DNA of 64,000 nucleotides, taken from assembly GCF_003591035.1 (NCBI RefSeq), contig NZ_QYUO01000001.1:248001-312000 (forward strand), written 5' to 3'. Made by a program: the position numbers and the translations under genes. Origin of the DNA: Noviherbaspirillum saxi (lineage in GTDB: Bacteria > Pseudomonadota > Gammaproteobacteria > Burkholderiales > Burkholderiaceae_D). Under the pieces are notes generated by a model that saw only the letters and a list, made by a program, of their open reading frames with translations, was not told the DNA's origin and did no database searches. This document shows positions 45,570-54,366 of the stretch, in pieces. The number at the start of each line of letters is the position of its first letter. Position 1 is the first letter of the stretch.

Positions 45570-46169
45570 TTACCAGACGCGATAGACGTTGCCTGTATGC
45601 AAGCCATCAACGCTTTTGACGTACGCTAGCGCCACGCGCCGCCCCGGCACCGGTTCGAAGCCATGGAAATACGGCCCGTAGTTATCCATTGATTCTTCCA
45701 GCACCGAGGGGTTGACCGCATTGATGCGTAGCCCGCGCGGCAATTCAATCGCCGCGGCGCGGACAAAGCCTTCAAGCGCGCCATTGACGGTGGCCGCGCT
45801 GGCGCCATAGCGTATCGGCTCGGCACCGACGATGCCGCTGGTCAGCGTGATCGAGCCGCCGTCGTTCAGATGGCGTTGCGCGGCCAGCGCTACATTGACC
45901 TGTCCCATCAGCTTGTGCTGCAAGCCGATATTGAATTGTTCCGGCGTAAAGTCGGCCAGCGGCCCGAAATGCACATTCCCCGCCGCGACCACCACGGCAT
46001 CGGCCTTGCCGACCCGGTCGAACAGGGCTTCGACGCTGGCCAGGTTCGCAATATCCACCTGATATTGGCCACCGCTGTTGCCCACGCGGATCACTTCGTG
46101 ACGTGCGGCGAGTTGTTCGGATACTGCCTGACCGATGGTGCCGGTGGCACCGATGACGATAACTTTCAT
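45570..46169 (-). CDS. Short-chain dehydrogenase/reductase
   Basis: The product is 199 aa from the ATG at 46169, preceded by GGAGAACAAC; a start four codons upstream is weaker. The Rossmann motif is VIGATGTIGQAV, and the family catalytic positions read as SGI..RYGASAATVNG where the usual YxxxK is altered to YGASA, so the classic Tyr-Lys dyad is not clear. Short SDRs of this type are common reductases of unknown substrate. It is divergent from a LysR gene and is probably its target. Confidence 0.88.
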   Translation of the reverse strand: MKVIVIGATGTIGQAVSEQLAARHEVIRVGNSGGQYQVDIANLASVEALFDRVGKADAVVVAAGNVHFGPLADFTPEQFNIGLQHKLMGQVNVALAAQRHLNDGGSITLTSGIVGAEPIRYGASAATVNGALEGFVRAAAIELPRGLRINAVNPSVLEESMDNYGPYFHGFEPVPGRRVALAYVKSVDGLHTGNVYRVW

Positions 46170-46282
46170 GTTGTTCTCCATACGCGGGTAAGTGGGACTG
46201 CCGCATGTCGCTGCATGCGGCCAGTGAAGCCATTCTCCATTTGTTCAAAAAAGGAATAAATGAGGTAAGGTGAACAACATTA

Positions 46283-46297
46283 CTAATCTATAGTTAG
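46283..46297. promoter_or_regulatory. Candidate LysR site
   Basis: CTAATCTATAGTTAG is a 15-bp palindrome with a T-N11-A core, 6 bp before the LysR start codon in the gap shared with the SDR gene. The position suits autorepression. Confidence 0.6.
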
Positions 46298-46303
46298 CAA
46301 TCG

Positions 46304-47203
46304 ATGGATAAGTTACGCAGCATGGAAATCTTTGTCGCGGTGGTCGACAGCGGCAGTTTTACCGCCGCCTCCGAGGCTTTCAACATTTCGCCGGTCATGG
46401 TCGGCAAGCATGTGCGGGACCTGGAAGAACGCCTGGGAGCACGACTGCTGACGCGTACCACCCGCCGCCAGAGCCTGACTGAAATCGGCCGGCAGTATGT
46501 CGAACGCTGCCGGCAGATCCTGGCCGATATCGCGGTTGCCGAATCCGGCGCCGAAGCGATGCGGGTAAGTCCGCGCGGCCTGCTCAGCATCAGCGCGCCG
46601 GTATCCTTCGGCTCGCAATTGATGGCGCCGGCAATTGCCGATTATCTCGCGCGCTATCCGGAGGTCAGCGTCGACCTCAACCTGAACGACCGGGTAGTCG
46701 ATGTGGTCGACGAGGGAATCGATATCGCGGTCCGGATCGGCATACTCAATGATTCAACCCTGGTGGCGCGGCCGCTGAAGTCCTACCGCATGCTGATCTG
46801 TGCCTCATCCGATTACCTGGCGCGCGCCGGCACCCCGCGTACGCCGGAAGATCTTGCACGGCACCAGTGCCTGGATTTCATGCACTGGAACAAACAGGTA
46901 CGCTGGAAACTCGCCGGCACCGGAGGTCATGCCGACGTTCCGGCCAGCCGCTTCCGTTCCAATAATGGACAGGCATTGCGCATGGCGGCCCTGCGCGGCT
47001 ATGGGATTGTGATGCAGGCCGAAATCCTGCTGGGTGAAGATGTGCGCGCTGGGAGGCTGATACCTCTATTGGAAGAGTTTGTACCGGAGCCGCGTCCGAT
47101 GCACCTGGTCTATCCGCGCGACCGGCAGCCTACACGCAAGCTGAGCACTTTCATCGACTTCATGCTGGAGCGCTTCGGATCGAATCCGATCGACGCGGAA
47201 TAG
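46304..47203 (+). CDS. LysR-family regulator
   Basis: The product is 299 aa, standard LysR length. The helix-turn-helix is FTAASEAFNISPVMVGKHVR near residues 17-36; the effector domain follows (SFGSQLMAPAIADYLARYPE). It is divergent from the SDR gene, which is the usual arrangement for LysR control of one target. The inducer is not predictable. Confidence 0.93.
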   Translation: MDKLRSMEIFVAVVDSGSFTAASEAFNISPVMVGKHVRDLEERLGARLLTRTTRRQSLTEIGRQYVERCRQILADIAVAESGAEAMRVSPRGLLSISAPVSFGSQLMAPAIADYLARYPEVSVDLNLNDRVVDVVDEGIDIAVRIGILNDSTLVARPLKSYRMLICASSDYLARAGTPRTPEDLARHQCLDFMHWNKQVRWKLAGTGGHADVPASRFRSNNGQALRMAALRGYGIVMQAEILLGEDVRAGRLIPLLEEFVPEPRPMHLVYPRDRQPTRKLSTFIDFMLERFGSNPIDAE

Positions 47204-47208
47204 AAAGG

Positions 47209-47238
47209 CGAAAAAAAAGCCGGCGATTAAGCCGGCTT
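47209..47238. terminator. Terminator between LysR and convergent small gene
   Basis: Stem AAGCCGGC/GCCGGCTT (47217-47238, loop of 6 nt) with an A-run at 47211-47218, which is a T-run on the minus strand. It best terminates the leftward gene ending at 47298 and may also serve the LysR gene. Confidence 0.75.
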
Positions 47239-47297
47239 GTGAACGTTGCGAATGAGGATTGGGAGATAATTCGCAACGACTTGCTGCTCAAGACAAA

Positions 47298-47627
47298 TTA
47301 TTCGAATTTGCCGCGTGCAAAAAAATTCATCAGCTTGTCGACTTCGCTGCGTTCTTCGTCGACCTTCATGCTGTTGATCAGCTTCTGGTATGCCTGGGGA
47401 TCCGATGTTGCAAGTTCGGCGAATTCGAGGACCGACATCGGCTTATGTCCGGCGGCCGGCTGCACGGGCAGCGAATCGACCGTGACATTCTTGATCTGCG
47501 TGCCCGCTAGCCCCTGCAGTGGCAGCGTCGCAGGATCTTGAGCGGCGCCCGCGAGACCGATTGCCTGCATGATGTCCGGACTGCGCCAGCCGATGACGCA
47601 GAGGGATACGAGCAGCATGATCAACAT
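47298..47627 (-). CDS. Small exported or membrane hypothetical protein
   Basis: The product is 109 aa from the ATG at 47627 (MLIMLLVSLCVIGWRSPDIM); an open frame continues upstream to 47753 but lacks a good start. A short hydrophobic N-terminus suggests a signal anchor. The rest is polar (GHKPMSVLEFAELATSDPQA, YQKLINSMKVDEERSEVDKL). I do not recognise a family. It is divergent from the panE-like gene. Confidence 0.65.
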   Translation of the reverse strand: MLIMLLVSLCVIGWRSPDIMQAIGLAGAAQDPATLPLQGLAGTQIKNVTVDSLPVQPAAGHKPMSVLEFAELATSDPQAYQKLINSMKVDEERSEVDKLMNFFARGKFE

Positions 47628-47793
47628 GGTCTTCAAATTCTTCTCCGATGGATTGGGGCTGGTGCTTTGATCGTGCCGCGAAGTTATCACATTCAACCGA
47701 GCGCAACCATGCCATGAATATGTGATGCAGCCGTGCACGGCAAACGCGCACACTCCGCGCTACACTGCGCAATTCACTTGCGAGGGCAATCAG

Positions 47794-48774
47794 ATGAAAG
47801 TCACTGTGTACGGCTTCGGCGCCATCGGTGGATTGATCGGTGCGCGCCTGGCTGCGGCCGGCTGTGAAGTCAGCGCGGTCGCACGCGGCGCAACGCTGGA
47901 GGCATTGCGCCGGCATGGCGCCCGCGTGCAAACCGCCGAAGGAATGGCGGCTATGCCGCTGCGTGCGGAACAAGATCCCGCGGCGCTCGGTGTGCAAGAC
48001 TTGGTTATCGTTGCCGTCAAGGCTACTGCACTATCCGAAGTGGCACAGCAGATTGCACCGCTGATCGGATCGCACACCATCGTCATCACCGCAATGAACG
48101 GCGTGCCGTGGTGGTTCTTCGCGGCCGATGGTTTGCCTTATGCCGGCACCCGGCTGGCTTCGCTCGATCCGGACGGCGCATTGCTGCGCGCCGTGCCGGT
48201 TACGCAAGTGCTCGGTTGCGTGGTGCACCTGTCGAGTTCCTGTCCCGAGCCGGGACTGGTACGGCTCGGTTTCGGCAGCCGCCTGATTCTGGGTGAGCCT
48301 GGCGGCGGGGCTAGTGAGCGCGTGCAGCGTCTGGCCGCACTATTGACGAAGGCCGGTTTCCAGGCCGAGGCGAGTACCGATATCCGTACCGATATCTGGT
48401 ACAAGTTGTGGGGCAACATGACAATGAATCCGGTGTCCGCGCTGACCGGCGCGACAGCAGACATGGTGCTCGATGATCCGTTGGTACGTGCATTCTGCCT
48501 GGCTGCGATGCAGGAAGCGGCAGCAATCGGTGAACGGATAGGCTGCCCAATTACGCAAAGCGGCGAAGACCGCATGCAGGTCACGCGTCAATTAGGCGCG
48601 TTCAAGACCTCGATGCTGCAGGATGCGGAAGCAGGCAAGGCGCTGGAGATCGATGCGCTGGTGACGGCCGTGCATGAAATCGGCAAGCTGGTGAACGTGC
48701 CGACGCCGACGATCGATGGCTTGCTTGGCCTGGTGCGCCTGTATGGCCGCACGCATCGACTCCATCCGGCCTGA
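47794..48774 (+). CDS. panE: 2-dehydropantoate 2-reductase (ApbA/PanE family)
   Basis: The product is 326 aa from the ATG at 47794, preceded by GAGGG. The NADPH motif is VTVYGFGAIGGLIGARL; the catalytic Lys lies in DIWYKLWGNMTMNPVSALTG, a family hallmark. The enzyme reduces ketopantoate to pantoate for coenzyme A synthesis. Many genomes have several members with other substrates, so the panE name is by family, not proof of role. It is monocistronic. Confidence 0.85.
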   Translation: MKVTVYGFGAIGGLIGARLAAAGCEVSAVARGATLEALRRHGARVQTAEGMAAMPLRAEQDPAALGVQDLVIVAVKATALSEVAQQIAPLIGSHTIVITAMNGVPWWFFAADGLPYAGTRLASLDPDGALLRAVPVTQVLGCVVHLSSSCPEPGLVRLGFGSRLILGEPGGGASERVQRLAALLTKAGFQAEASTDIRTDIWYKLWGNMTMNPVSALTGATADMVLDDPLVRAFCLAAMQEAAAIGERIGCPITQSGEDRMQVTRQLGAFKTSMLQDAEAGKALEIDALVTAVHEIGKLVNVPTPTIDGLLGLVRLYGRTHRLHPA

Positions 48775-48804
48775 TGCGTGTACCGTCCGCAGGGCTCCAT
48801 TGCA

Positions 48805-49182
48805 TCAGCATTGCAGCAAGGCGCCGACGCTGCGGCAGGTTCTTCCCTCGGGCGATACATAGTTGCCGCCGCTGTTCAGATAACGAGTTCCGCCGCTCCA
48901 GCAACCGCCGGCATCGCAGCCGGTAACGGGTGCCGGGGCCGGCGGTCCGACCGGTTGCGGCGTCGCGATCACCGGCGGCGCGGGTACCGGCGCAGGCGCC
49001 GGAGGTTCCGGCATGCGCACGATGGTCGCGGGTACCGCGCGGCGCGTCACGGGTGGTTTGGTTCCGGAAGGGGCTTGCTGCGTATCGGTGGCGGGCAGGT
49101 CCTGTGGCAGGGGAGCGTCGGCTATCACAGCGGCTGCCGTAAAGGAGAATGCTGCAGCGATACAAACGTGAATGCGATTCAT
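48805..49182 (-). CDS. Small exported Pro-rich hypothetical protein
   Basis: The product is 125 aa with a signal peptide (MNRIHVCIAAAFSFTAAAVIA). A Pro/Ala-rich middle (about residues 30-85) precedes a compact C-terminal domain with four cysteines: CDAGGCWSGGTRYLNSGGNY and TCRSVGALLQC. The Cys spacing suggests two disulphides in the periplasm. I have seen similar short tails in Burkholderiales, but no function is known to me. Confidence 0.78.
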   Translation of the reverse strand: MNRIHVCIAAAFSFTAAAVIADAPLPQDLPATDTQQAPSGTKPPVTRRAVPATIVRMPEPPAPAPVPAPPVIATPQPVGPPAPAPVTGCDAGGCWSGGTRYLNSGGNYVSPEGRTCRSVGALLQC

Positions 49183-49265
49183 CGCGAAGTTCCAGCCAGA
49201 CAGTTCAATTCAGTATCGGCGGCAAATCGCAATAAGCAAGCTGCACGCGCATTGCCGGCAAGCGG

Positions 49266-49883
49266 TCAGGCTGCCTGGCGGCGCAGAAAATCCGGCACCT
49301 TGGCGGCGCTCAATGCATTCACGCGCGACAGCAATTCGGTATCGACACATTCCAGACCGTAGTGGCGCTTCAAATGGTCACCGATATGCAGCAGTACATT
49401 GGCGCTGACTTCCGCATCCGCTTCGGCCCGGTGCGCCTTGCCTTGAAAGCGGATGCCGAGCGAGGACGACAGCGTGCCGAGCTTGTAACTGGGCAAGCCC
49501 GGAAACACGCGGCGCGACAGCTTCAGTGAACATACCAGACGCCGATGGCGCGGCATCATGCCGAGGTCGCGGCTTTCCGCAACCAGGAATTTTTCATCGA
49601 AACTCGCGTTATGTGCTGACAGCGCATGGTCGCCGATGAAGCGCAGCAGTTCAGGCACGACTTGCGATACGCATGGGGCAGTATCGACCATGCGCTGCGT
49701 GATGCCGGTTAGTTCCGTGATGAACGACGGAATGCGGACATGGCAATTCACCAATGACACATAACGGTCGACGATGCGCCCGTCATGGATCTTCAGCGCG
49801 GCGACTTCGGTAATGCGCGCACCGGCCGCCGGCGACAGGCCGGTGGTTTCAAAGTCGAGCATCACGATCGGTTCGTGGTACAT
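49266..49883 (-). CDS. DnaQ/PolC-type 3'-5' exonuclease
   Basis: The product is 205 aa. The DEDDh motifs are all visible: IVMLDFETTGLSP, SAHNASFDEKFL, and HRAEADAEVSANV with the catalytic His-Asp pair. The length fits a single exonuclease domain. It removes 3' nucleotides from DNA or RNA; such stand-alone proteins may help repair or RNA turnover. A second gene of this superfamily starts at 63587. The 272 bp to the next gene (49884-50155) show nothing recognisable. Confidence 0.9.
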   Translation of the reverse strand: MYHEPIVMLDFETTGLSPAAGARITEVAALKIHDGRIVDRYVSLVNCHVRIPSFITELTGITQRMVDTAPCVSQVVPELLRFIGDHALSAHNASFDEKFLVAESRDLGMMPRHRRLVCSLKLSRRVFPGLPSYKLGTLSSSLGIRFQGKAHRAEADAEVSANVLLHIGDHLKRHYGLECVDTELLSRVNALSAAKVPDFLRRQAA

Positions 49884-50155
49884 GAAGGAGAGCAGTTATC
49901 GTTGCGGTCGGAGCGTTATAGCCCGGCAAACAACGACGACCATGGACAGTTGAAAGAAGATCAGATTTTACGGCAAGCATCGCCATGAAGCGATGTCGTA
50001 ACGGCCATGAAGTCTTGCAGGCAAACTACCCAACGGAACCCGTTAGCACATGCAATGGTCTTTTTAACATGCGGATGTTTTCGGTCGGTCCATGTCATTC
50101 GCCAAGCTTGTCATTGCTTTAAAATTTCGCTGGTCTCTCTCTCGCATTCGCTATC

Positions 50156-50875
50156 TTGAAAACTTTCCTTTGCCGCTTTTTCCACCACCGCATAGGGGGG
50201 CTGGTCGTGATAAGCATGCTTGGCGTCAACGCAGCAGCGCAGGGAGGACCGAACGATGGGATTGCCAAGCGCGTGGCCCCCTGCATGACTTGCCATGGAA
50301 AGGAAGGTCGCGCCGCCAATGATGGCTACTATCCGCGCATTGCGGGAAAACCGGCGGGGTACCTGTACAACCAGTTGCTGAATTTTCGCGATGGCCGGCG
50401 CCAGCAGTATCCATTGATGGTTTACATGGTGCAGCACCTGTCGGACGACTATTTGCACGAGATGGCTGGCTTTTTCGCCGACCAGCATTTGCCTTATCCG
50501 TCGCCGCAAGCGGTCGGGGCATCCGCGGCCACGCTGGAACGCGGGCGTCACCTTGCGACGAAGGGCGATCCGGGCCGGAAGCTGCCCGCATGCATCGCCT
50601 GTCACGGCAATGCGTTGACCGGTGTGGCGCCGGCGATTCCGGGATTGCTCGGCTTGCCGCGCGACTATATCAATTCGCAATTCGGTGCATGGCGCGAAGG
50701 AACCCGGCGTGCGGCCGCGCCCGACTGCATGGCTGAGATTACCCGCCAGCTCAGCACCGAGGACATCAGCGCGGTATCCGCATGGCTGTCGGCTCAGCCG
50801 GTGCCGGCCGACGCAGTGCCCGTACGTTCGCTACCCGACAAGCCGCCGATCGCCTGCGGCAGCGTGCCGCAATAA
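50156..50875 (+). CDS. Dihaem c-type cytochrome (c4-like)
   Basis: The product is 239 aa from a TTG at 50156; the TTG is chosen because residues 1-29 then form a proper signal peptide (FFHHRIGGLVVISMLGVNAA), while the next ATG would cut it. Two haem motifs are present: CMTCH (about residue 43) and CIACH (about 146). The two-domain layout is that of cytochrome c4. Its stop is 9 bp before the next cytochrome gene, so they form an operon. It should pass electrons in the periplasm. Confidence 0.85.
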   Translation: MKTFLCRFFHHRIGGLVVISMLGVNAAAQGGPNDGIAKRVAPCMTCHGKEGRAANDGYYPRIAGKPAGYLYNQLLNFRDGRRQQYPLMVYMVQHLSDDYLHEMAGFFADQHLPYPSPQAVGASAATLERGRHLATKGDPGRKLPACIACHGNALTGVAPAIPGLLGLPRDYINSQFGAWREGTRRAAAPDCMAEITRQLSTEDISAVSAWLSAQPVPADAVPVRSLPDKPPIACGSVPQ

Positions 50876-50884
50876 GGGAAAAGC

Positions 50885-52168
50885 ATGAAACGTATTCTGT
50901 CGCTGGTACTGGTCGTGCTGTTGGGCGCACTTGGCTTGACCGCTTATCTGGGCTTGCGTGAAGACGATGTCGGGGCGGCAGCGTCACCGACTGTCGTCAA
51001 TGCGGAGGAAGTCGTCAAGCGCGGCGCTTACCTCGCACGCGCCGGCGACTGCATGGCCTGCCACACTACGCGCGGCGGTGCAGCCTATGCGGGCGGACGC
51101 GCCATTCAGACGCCGTTTGGCGCAATCCATGCGCCCAACATCACGTCCGACAAGGAAACCGGGCTCGGCAACTGGAGCGCCGACGACTTTTGGCGTGCCA
51201 TTCATAACGGCAAATCGAAAGATGGAAAGCTGCTGTATCCCGCCTTTCCCTATCCAAACTACACCCGCATCACGCGTGCTGATTCCGATGCGATGTATGC
51301 GTATTTCCGTACCGTGACGCCGGTGCATCAGCCCAATCGCGAACCGGAGCTGCGCTTTCCATTCAATATGCGCTGGCTGCTGGTCGGCTGGCGCGCCTTG
51401 TATTTCCGCCCCGGTGTCTATGACACGCAGCCGCAGCAGAATGCCGAATGGAATCGCGGCGCTTATCTGGTGCAGGGACTCGGCCATTGCAGCGCCTGTC
51501 ATGCGCCGCGTAATTTTCTCGGTGCCACCACCCGCGGCGATGACCTCAGCGGCGCCATGATTCCCATGCTGAACTGGTATGCAGCGTCGCTGACCGGTGA
51601 AAGCGGCGAAGGTCTCGACAAATGGGAAGTACAGCATATCGCCGATTTACTCAAGACCGGTGTGTCGATGCGTGGCGCTGCATCCGGGCCGATGGCGGAA
51701 GTGGTGCGCGAAAGCCTGCAACATCTGGACGCGAAAGACATCAGGGCGATGGCGGTCTACCTGAAATCCCTGCCGCAAAACGCGCAGCCGGAACAAACGC
51801 AGGCGCCGCCGCGCACGCCGGACACCGAACGCATGCTTGTACTCGGTGCATCGCTGTACGAAAAACATTGCGTCGAATGCCACAAGGCATCCGGTGCGGG
51901 CGAGCCGCCCGGTTATCCCGCGCTGTCAGGCAATCGCGCCTTGCTGCTGGCATCGCCGGTCAACCCGATCCGGGCGGTACTGCATGGCGGCTATCCGCCT
52001 AGCACGGCCGGCAATCCTCGTCCCTACGGCATGCCGCCGTTCAGCGCGATACTGAGCGACGATGAAGTCGCCGCGGTGGTTTCCTATGTGCGCAATAGCT
52101 GGGGTAATCAGGGGACGATGGTTTCGCCCGGCCTGGTCAATAACTATCGATCGATCGCGCTAGAGTAA
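50885..52168 (+). CDS. Trihaem c-type cytochrome, dehydrogenase-subunit type
   Basis: The product is 427 aa. The N-terminal hydrophobic segment (MKRILSLVLVVLLGALGLTA) is a signal or anchor. Three haem motifs are CMACH (about 57), CSACH (about 203) and CVECH (about 330), with the pattern of the membrane cytochrome subunit of alcohol, gluconate or aldehyde dehydrogenases. No catalytic dehydrogenase subunit lies nearby, so this pair is an orphan; it may serve an enzyme encoded elsewhere. GGGAAAAGC precedes the ATG. Confidence 0.88.
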   Translation: MKRILSLVLVVLLGALGLTAYLGLREDDVGAAASPTVVNAEEVVKRGAYLARAGDCMACHTTRGGAAYAGGRAIQTPFGAIHAPNITSDKETGLGNWSADDFWRAIHNGKSKDGKLLYPAFPYPNYTRITRADSDAMYAYFRTVTPVHQPNREPELRFPFNMRWLLVGWRALYFRPGVYDTQPQQNAEWNRGAYLVQGLGHCSACHAPRNFLGATTRGDDLSGAMIPMLNWYAASLTGESGEGLDKWEVQHIADLLKTGVSMRGAASGPMAEVVRESLQHLDAKDIRAMAVYLKSLPQNAQPEQTQAPPRTPDTERMLVLGASLYEKHCVECHKASGAGEPPGYPALSGNRALLLASPVNPIRAVLHGGYPPSTAGNPRPYGMPPFSAILSDDEVAAVVSYVRNSWGNQGTMVSPGLVNNYRSIALE

Positions 52169-52260
52169 GCGCTGCAGGTACACTATGGGGTTTTGACCGG
52201 GCCGGGCGAATTTCCCTGCCTACCTATCCCGTAACCATCGTTCCTGCCGCGCACACTGCC

Positions 52261-53334
52261 ATGACCAGCTTCCACGTAGAAAACGTCAACGTCACCCGTT
52301 TCGACTCCATGCCCACACCGGAAGACTTGCATGCAAGCCTTCCACTGACCGACGCGGCCGGCATAGCGGTCACCAAGGGCCGCGAAGCGCTGCGCAATAT
52401 TCTCGACCGCAAGGATTCGCGCCTGTTTGTCGTGGTCGGCCCCTGTTCAATCCATGATCCGGTCGCCGGCCTCGACTATGCGCGCCGTTTGAAAAAGCTG
52501 CAGGAAGAAGTAAAGGACACGCTAATGCTGGTCATGCGCGTCTATTTCGAAAAGCCGCGCACGACCACAGGCTGGAAGGGTTACATCAACGATCCCGACA
52601 TGGATGACTCGTTCCATATCGAGCGCGGCATGGCCAACGCGCGCCAGTTCCTGCTCGATGTCTGCGAGCTGGGCTTGCCGACCGCTACCGAAGCGCTCGA
52701 TCCGATTTCACCGCAGTTTCTCGGTGACCTGATCACCTGGACCGCGATCGGCGCGCGTACCACTGAGTCGCAAACCCACCGTGAAATGTCGTCCGGCCTG
52801 TCGACCCCGGTCGGTTTCAAGAACGGCACCGACGGCGATATCAGTATCGCGATCAATGCGATTCTGTCGGCATCGCATCCGCATTCCTTCCTTGGCATCA
52901 ATGGCCATGGCAAGGTAGCGATCGTGCGCACCAGCGGCAACCGCTATGGACATGTGGTGCTGCGCGGCGGCGATGGCCGGCCCAATTACGATACGGTATC
53001 GGTCGCGATGGCCGAGCAGGCGCTGGCCAAAGCCAAGCTGCCGGCCAATATCGTGGTCGACTGCTCGCATGCGAACAGTTTCAAGAATCCGGAACTGCAG
53101 CCACTGGTGATGGCTGATGTGGTCAACCAGGTCAGGCTGGGCAGCAAGTCCCTGATCGGCGTGATGATCGAATCCAATATCGTGGCCGGCAAGCAATCGA
53201 TTCCGGAAGACTTGTCTCAGTTGAAGTACGGCTGCTCTGTCACCGATGGCTGCGTGGACTGGGCAACCACCGAGAAAATGATTCGCGACGCGGATGCGAT
53301 GCTGAAGGATGTGTTGCCGACCCGTCGCGGCTGA
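52261..53334 (+). CDS. aroG: 3-deoxy-7-phosphoheptulonate synthase, class I
   Basis: The product is 357 aa, normal length. It catalyses the first step of the shikimate pathway, from phosphoenolpyruvate and erythrose 4-phosphate. Family blocks are intact: VVVGPCSIHDPVAGLDYARR, YFEKPRTTTGWKGYINDP, ARTTESQTHREMSSGLS, PVGFKNGTDGD and DCSHANSFKN. Whether it is inhibited by Phe, Tyr or Trp cannot be told from this reading, so the aroG symbol is by family. It stands alone. Confidence 0.92.
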   Translation: MTSFHVENVNVTRFDSMPTPEDLHASLPLTDAAGIAVTKGREALRNILDRKDSRLFVVVGPCSIHDPVAGLDYARRLKKLQEEVKDTLMLVMRVYFEKPRTTTGWKGYINDPDMDDSFHIERGMANARQFLLDVCELGLPTATEALDPISPQFLGDLITWTAIGARTTESQTHREMSSGLSTPVGFKNGTDGDISIAINAILSASHPHSFLGINGHGKVAIVRTSGNRYGHVVLRGGDGRPNYDTVSVAMAEQALAKAKLPANIVVDCSHANSFKNPELQPLVMADVVNQVRLGSKSLIGVMIESNIVAGKQSIPEDLSQLKYGCSVTDGCVDWATTEKMIRDADAMLKDVLPTRRG

Positions 53335-53358
53335 CAAGTACACGTAAGTGCGGCCCAA

Positions 53359-54060
53359 TCAGGCGGTGTCGTCATCGCCGATCGGCAGGATCAGGTGCGG
53401 GTCGTTATTGCCGACCCGATTCACATCGGTACTGACCCGGTACCATTCAAAGGTTTCGGGCGGCAACGCCATGGCACGGGCCAACTGCTCAGCCTGGTCC
53501 GGAGGCAAGCTGTGATCCATCCACATTTCCGCATCTTCCGCGGAAAACACGACCGGCCTGCGATCATGCACATCGACCAGGCCGCCTTCGGCAGCTGCAG
53601 TAACGATGACAAAGCCGGTATTTTCACCCGGTTCCTTGTCCGGCCGGTAACCGGTGATTGCGGCAAGGAACATCGGTCGGTCTTTTTTCAGGCGGATATA
53701 CCAGGGTTGCTTGTGGCCTTTCTCGCCTGTCCATTCATACCAGCCATCGGCTGGAACGATCGCGCGTCCCGACTTCCAGAGCGGACGAAAATAGGGACCG
53801 GTTGCCGCCTTCTCCAGGCGCGCATTGATGGCAAGCGGAATTTTCTTCTCGGCAGCCCAGGAAGGACGATATCCCCAACTCACCGGGTCGATATGCTCGC
53901 GGTCGTCGCCGAAGCGATGCATCAGCCAGGGATGCGTGCCGGGCGCCACATTCCAGCTTGGACCGCGATCTGTGCCGAGCCGGCCGAAGTCGTCGACGTT
54001 CCAGCCCATTTCACGGGCATAGGCGACTTGCGATTGATGTTGGGTTATCCGTCCGCACAT
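53359..54060 (-). CDS. SRAP-family abasic-site peptidase (YedK/HMCES type)
   Basis: The product is 233 aa. The start at 54060 is fixed by the family, since Cys2 (MCGRIT) must be exposed after Met removal; a longer frame upstream would hide it. Other key residues are seen: Asn in PSWNVAPG, Glu in DGWYEWTG, and His in VDVHDRRPVVFS. The protein forms a covalent thiazolidine link with abasic sites in single-stranded DNA to protect them. It is monocistronic; the first miniature element lies beyond its upstream end. Confidence 0.92.
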   Translation of the reverse strand: MCGRITQHQSQVAYAREMGWNVDDFGRLGTDRGPSWNVAPGTHPWLMHRFGDDREHIDPVSWGYRPSWAAEKKIPLAINARLEKAATGPYFRPLWKSGRAIVPADGWYEWTGEKGHKQPWYIRLKKDRPMFLAAITGYRPDKEPGENTGFVIVTAAAEGGLVDVHDRRPVVFSAEDAEMWMDHSLPPDQAEQLARAMALPPETFEWYRVSTDVNRVGNNDPHLILPIGDDDTA

Positions 54061-54195
54061 GAAAATAGTGTAACCATAAATGCGTTCAGCCGCGCGCAAA
54101 GCCGTACAGCATCGCGGCATTGAACGACACGATAATGGCGACGACCAGCCAGACTAAGCTTCGGGCTTGCAATAACTATTTTGAGGACGGGCTTA

Positions 54196-54366
54196 GGAAC
54201 GTGCACGAAATAATTTCCCGATTTGGTCCACGTCCGACGGGCGCGCTGCAGCGTTGCTCGGCGTCGCCATAGCTCGCTATGACTCCTTCTCGCGCCCCTC
54301 GGCGGACCCCTTGCAACGCATCCCGTCGGACGCGTCCAAATCGGTAACTTATTCCGTACACATTCC
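54196..54366 (-). mobile_element. Miniature element copy 1 (171 bp)
   Basis: Ends read GGAACGTGCACGAAATAA and, from the other side, GGAATGTGTACGGAATAAG; inverted ends extend over about 45 bp through CCGATTTG and CGTCCGACGGG. It is flanked by TTA on both sides (54193-54195 and 54367-54369). The right-hand TTA is the stop codon (TAA) of the phnE gene that ends here. It is in reverse orientation to copies 2 and 3 and contains a 14-bp insertion that they lack (GGTCCGCCGAGGGG). No coding capacity. Confidence 0.88.

Noticed and set aside
54196..54366. Coding frames in the miniature elements (RNVYGISYRF-type peptides)
   Set aside because: The same peptide appears at all copies only because the DNA is repeated; ends and flanking duplications show it is an element, not a gene.
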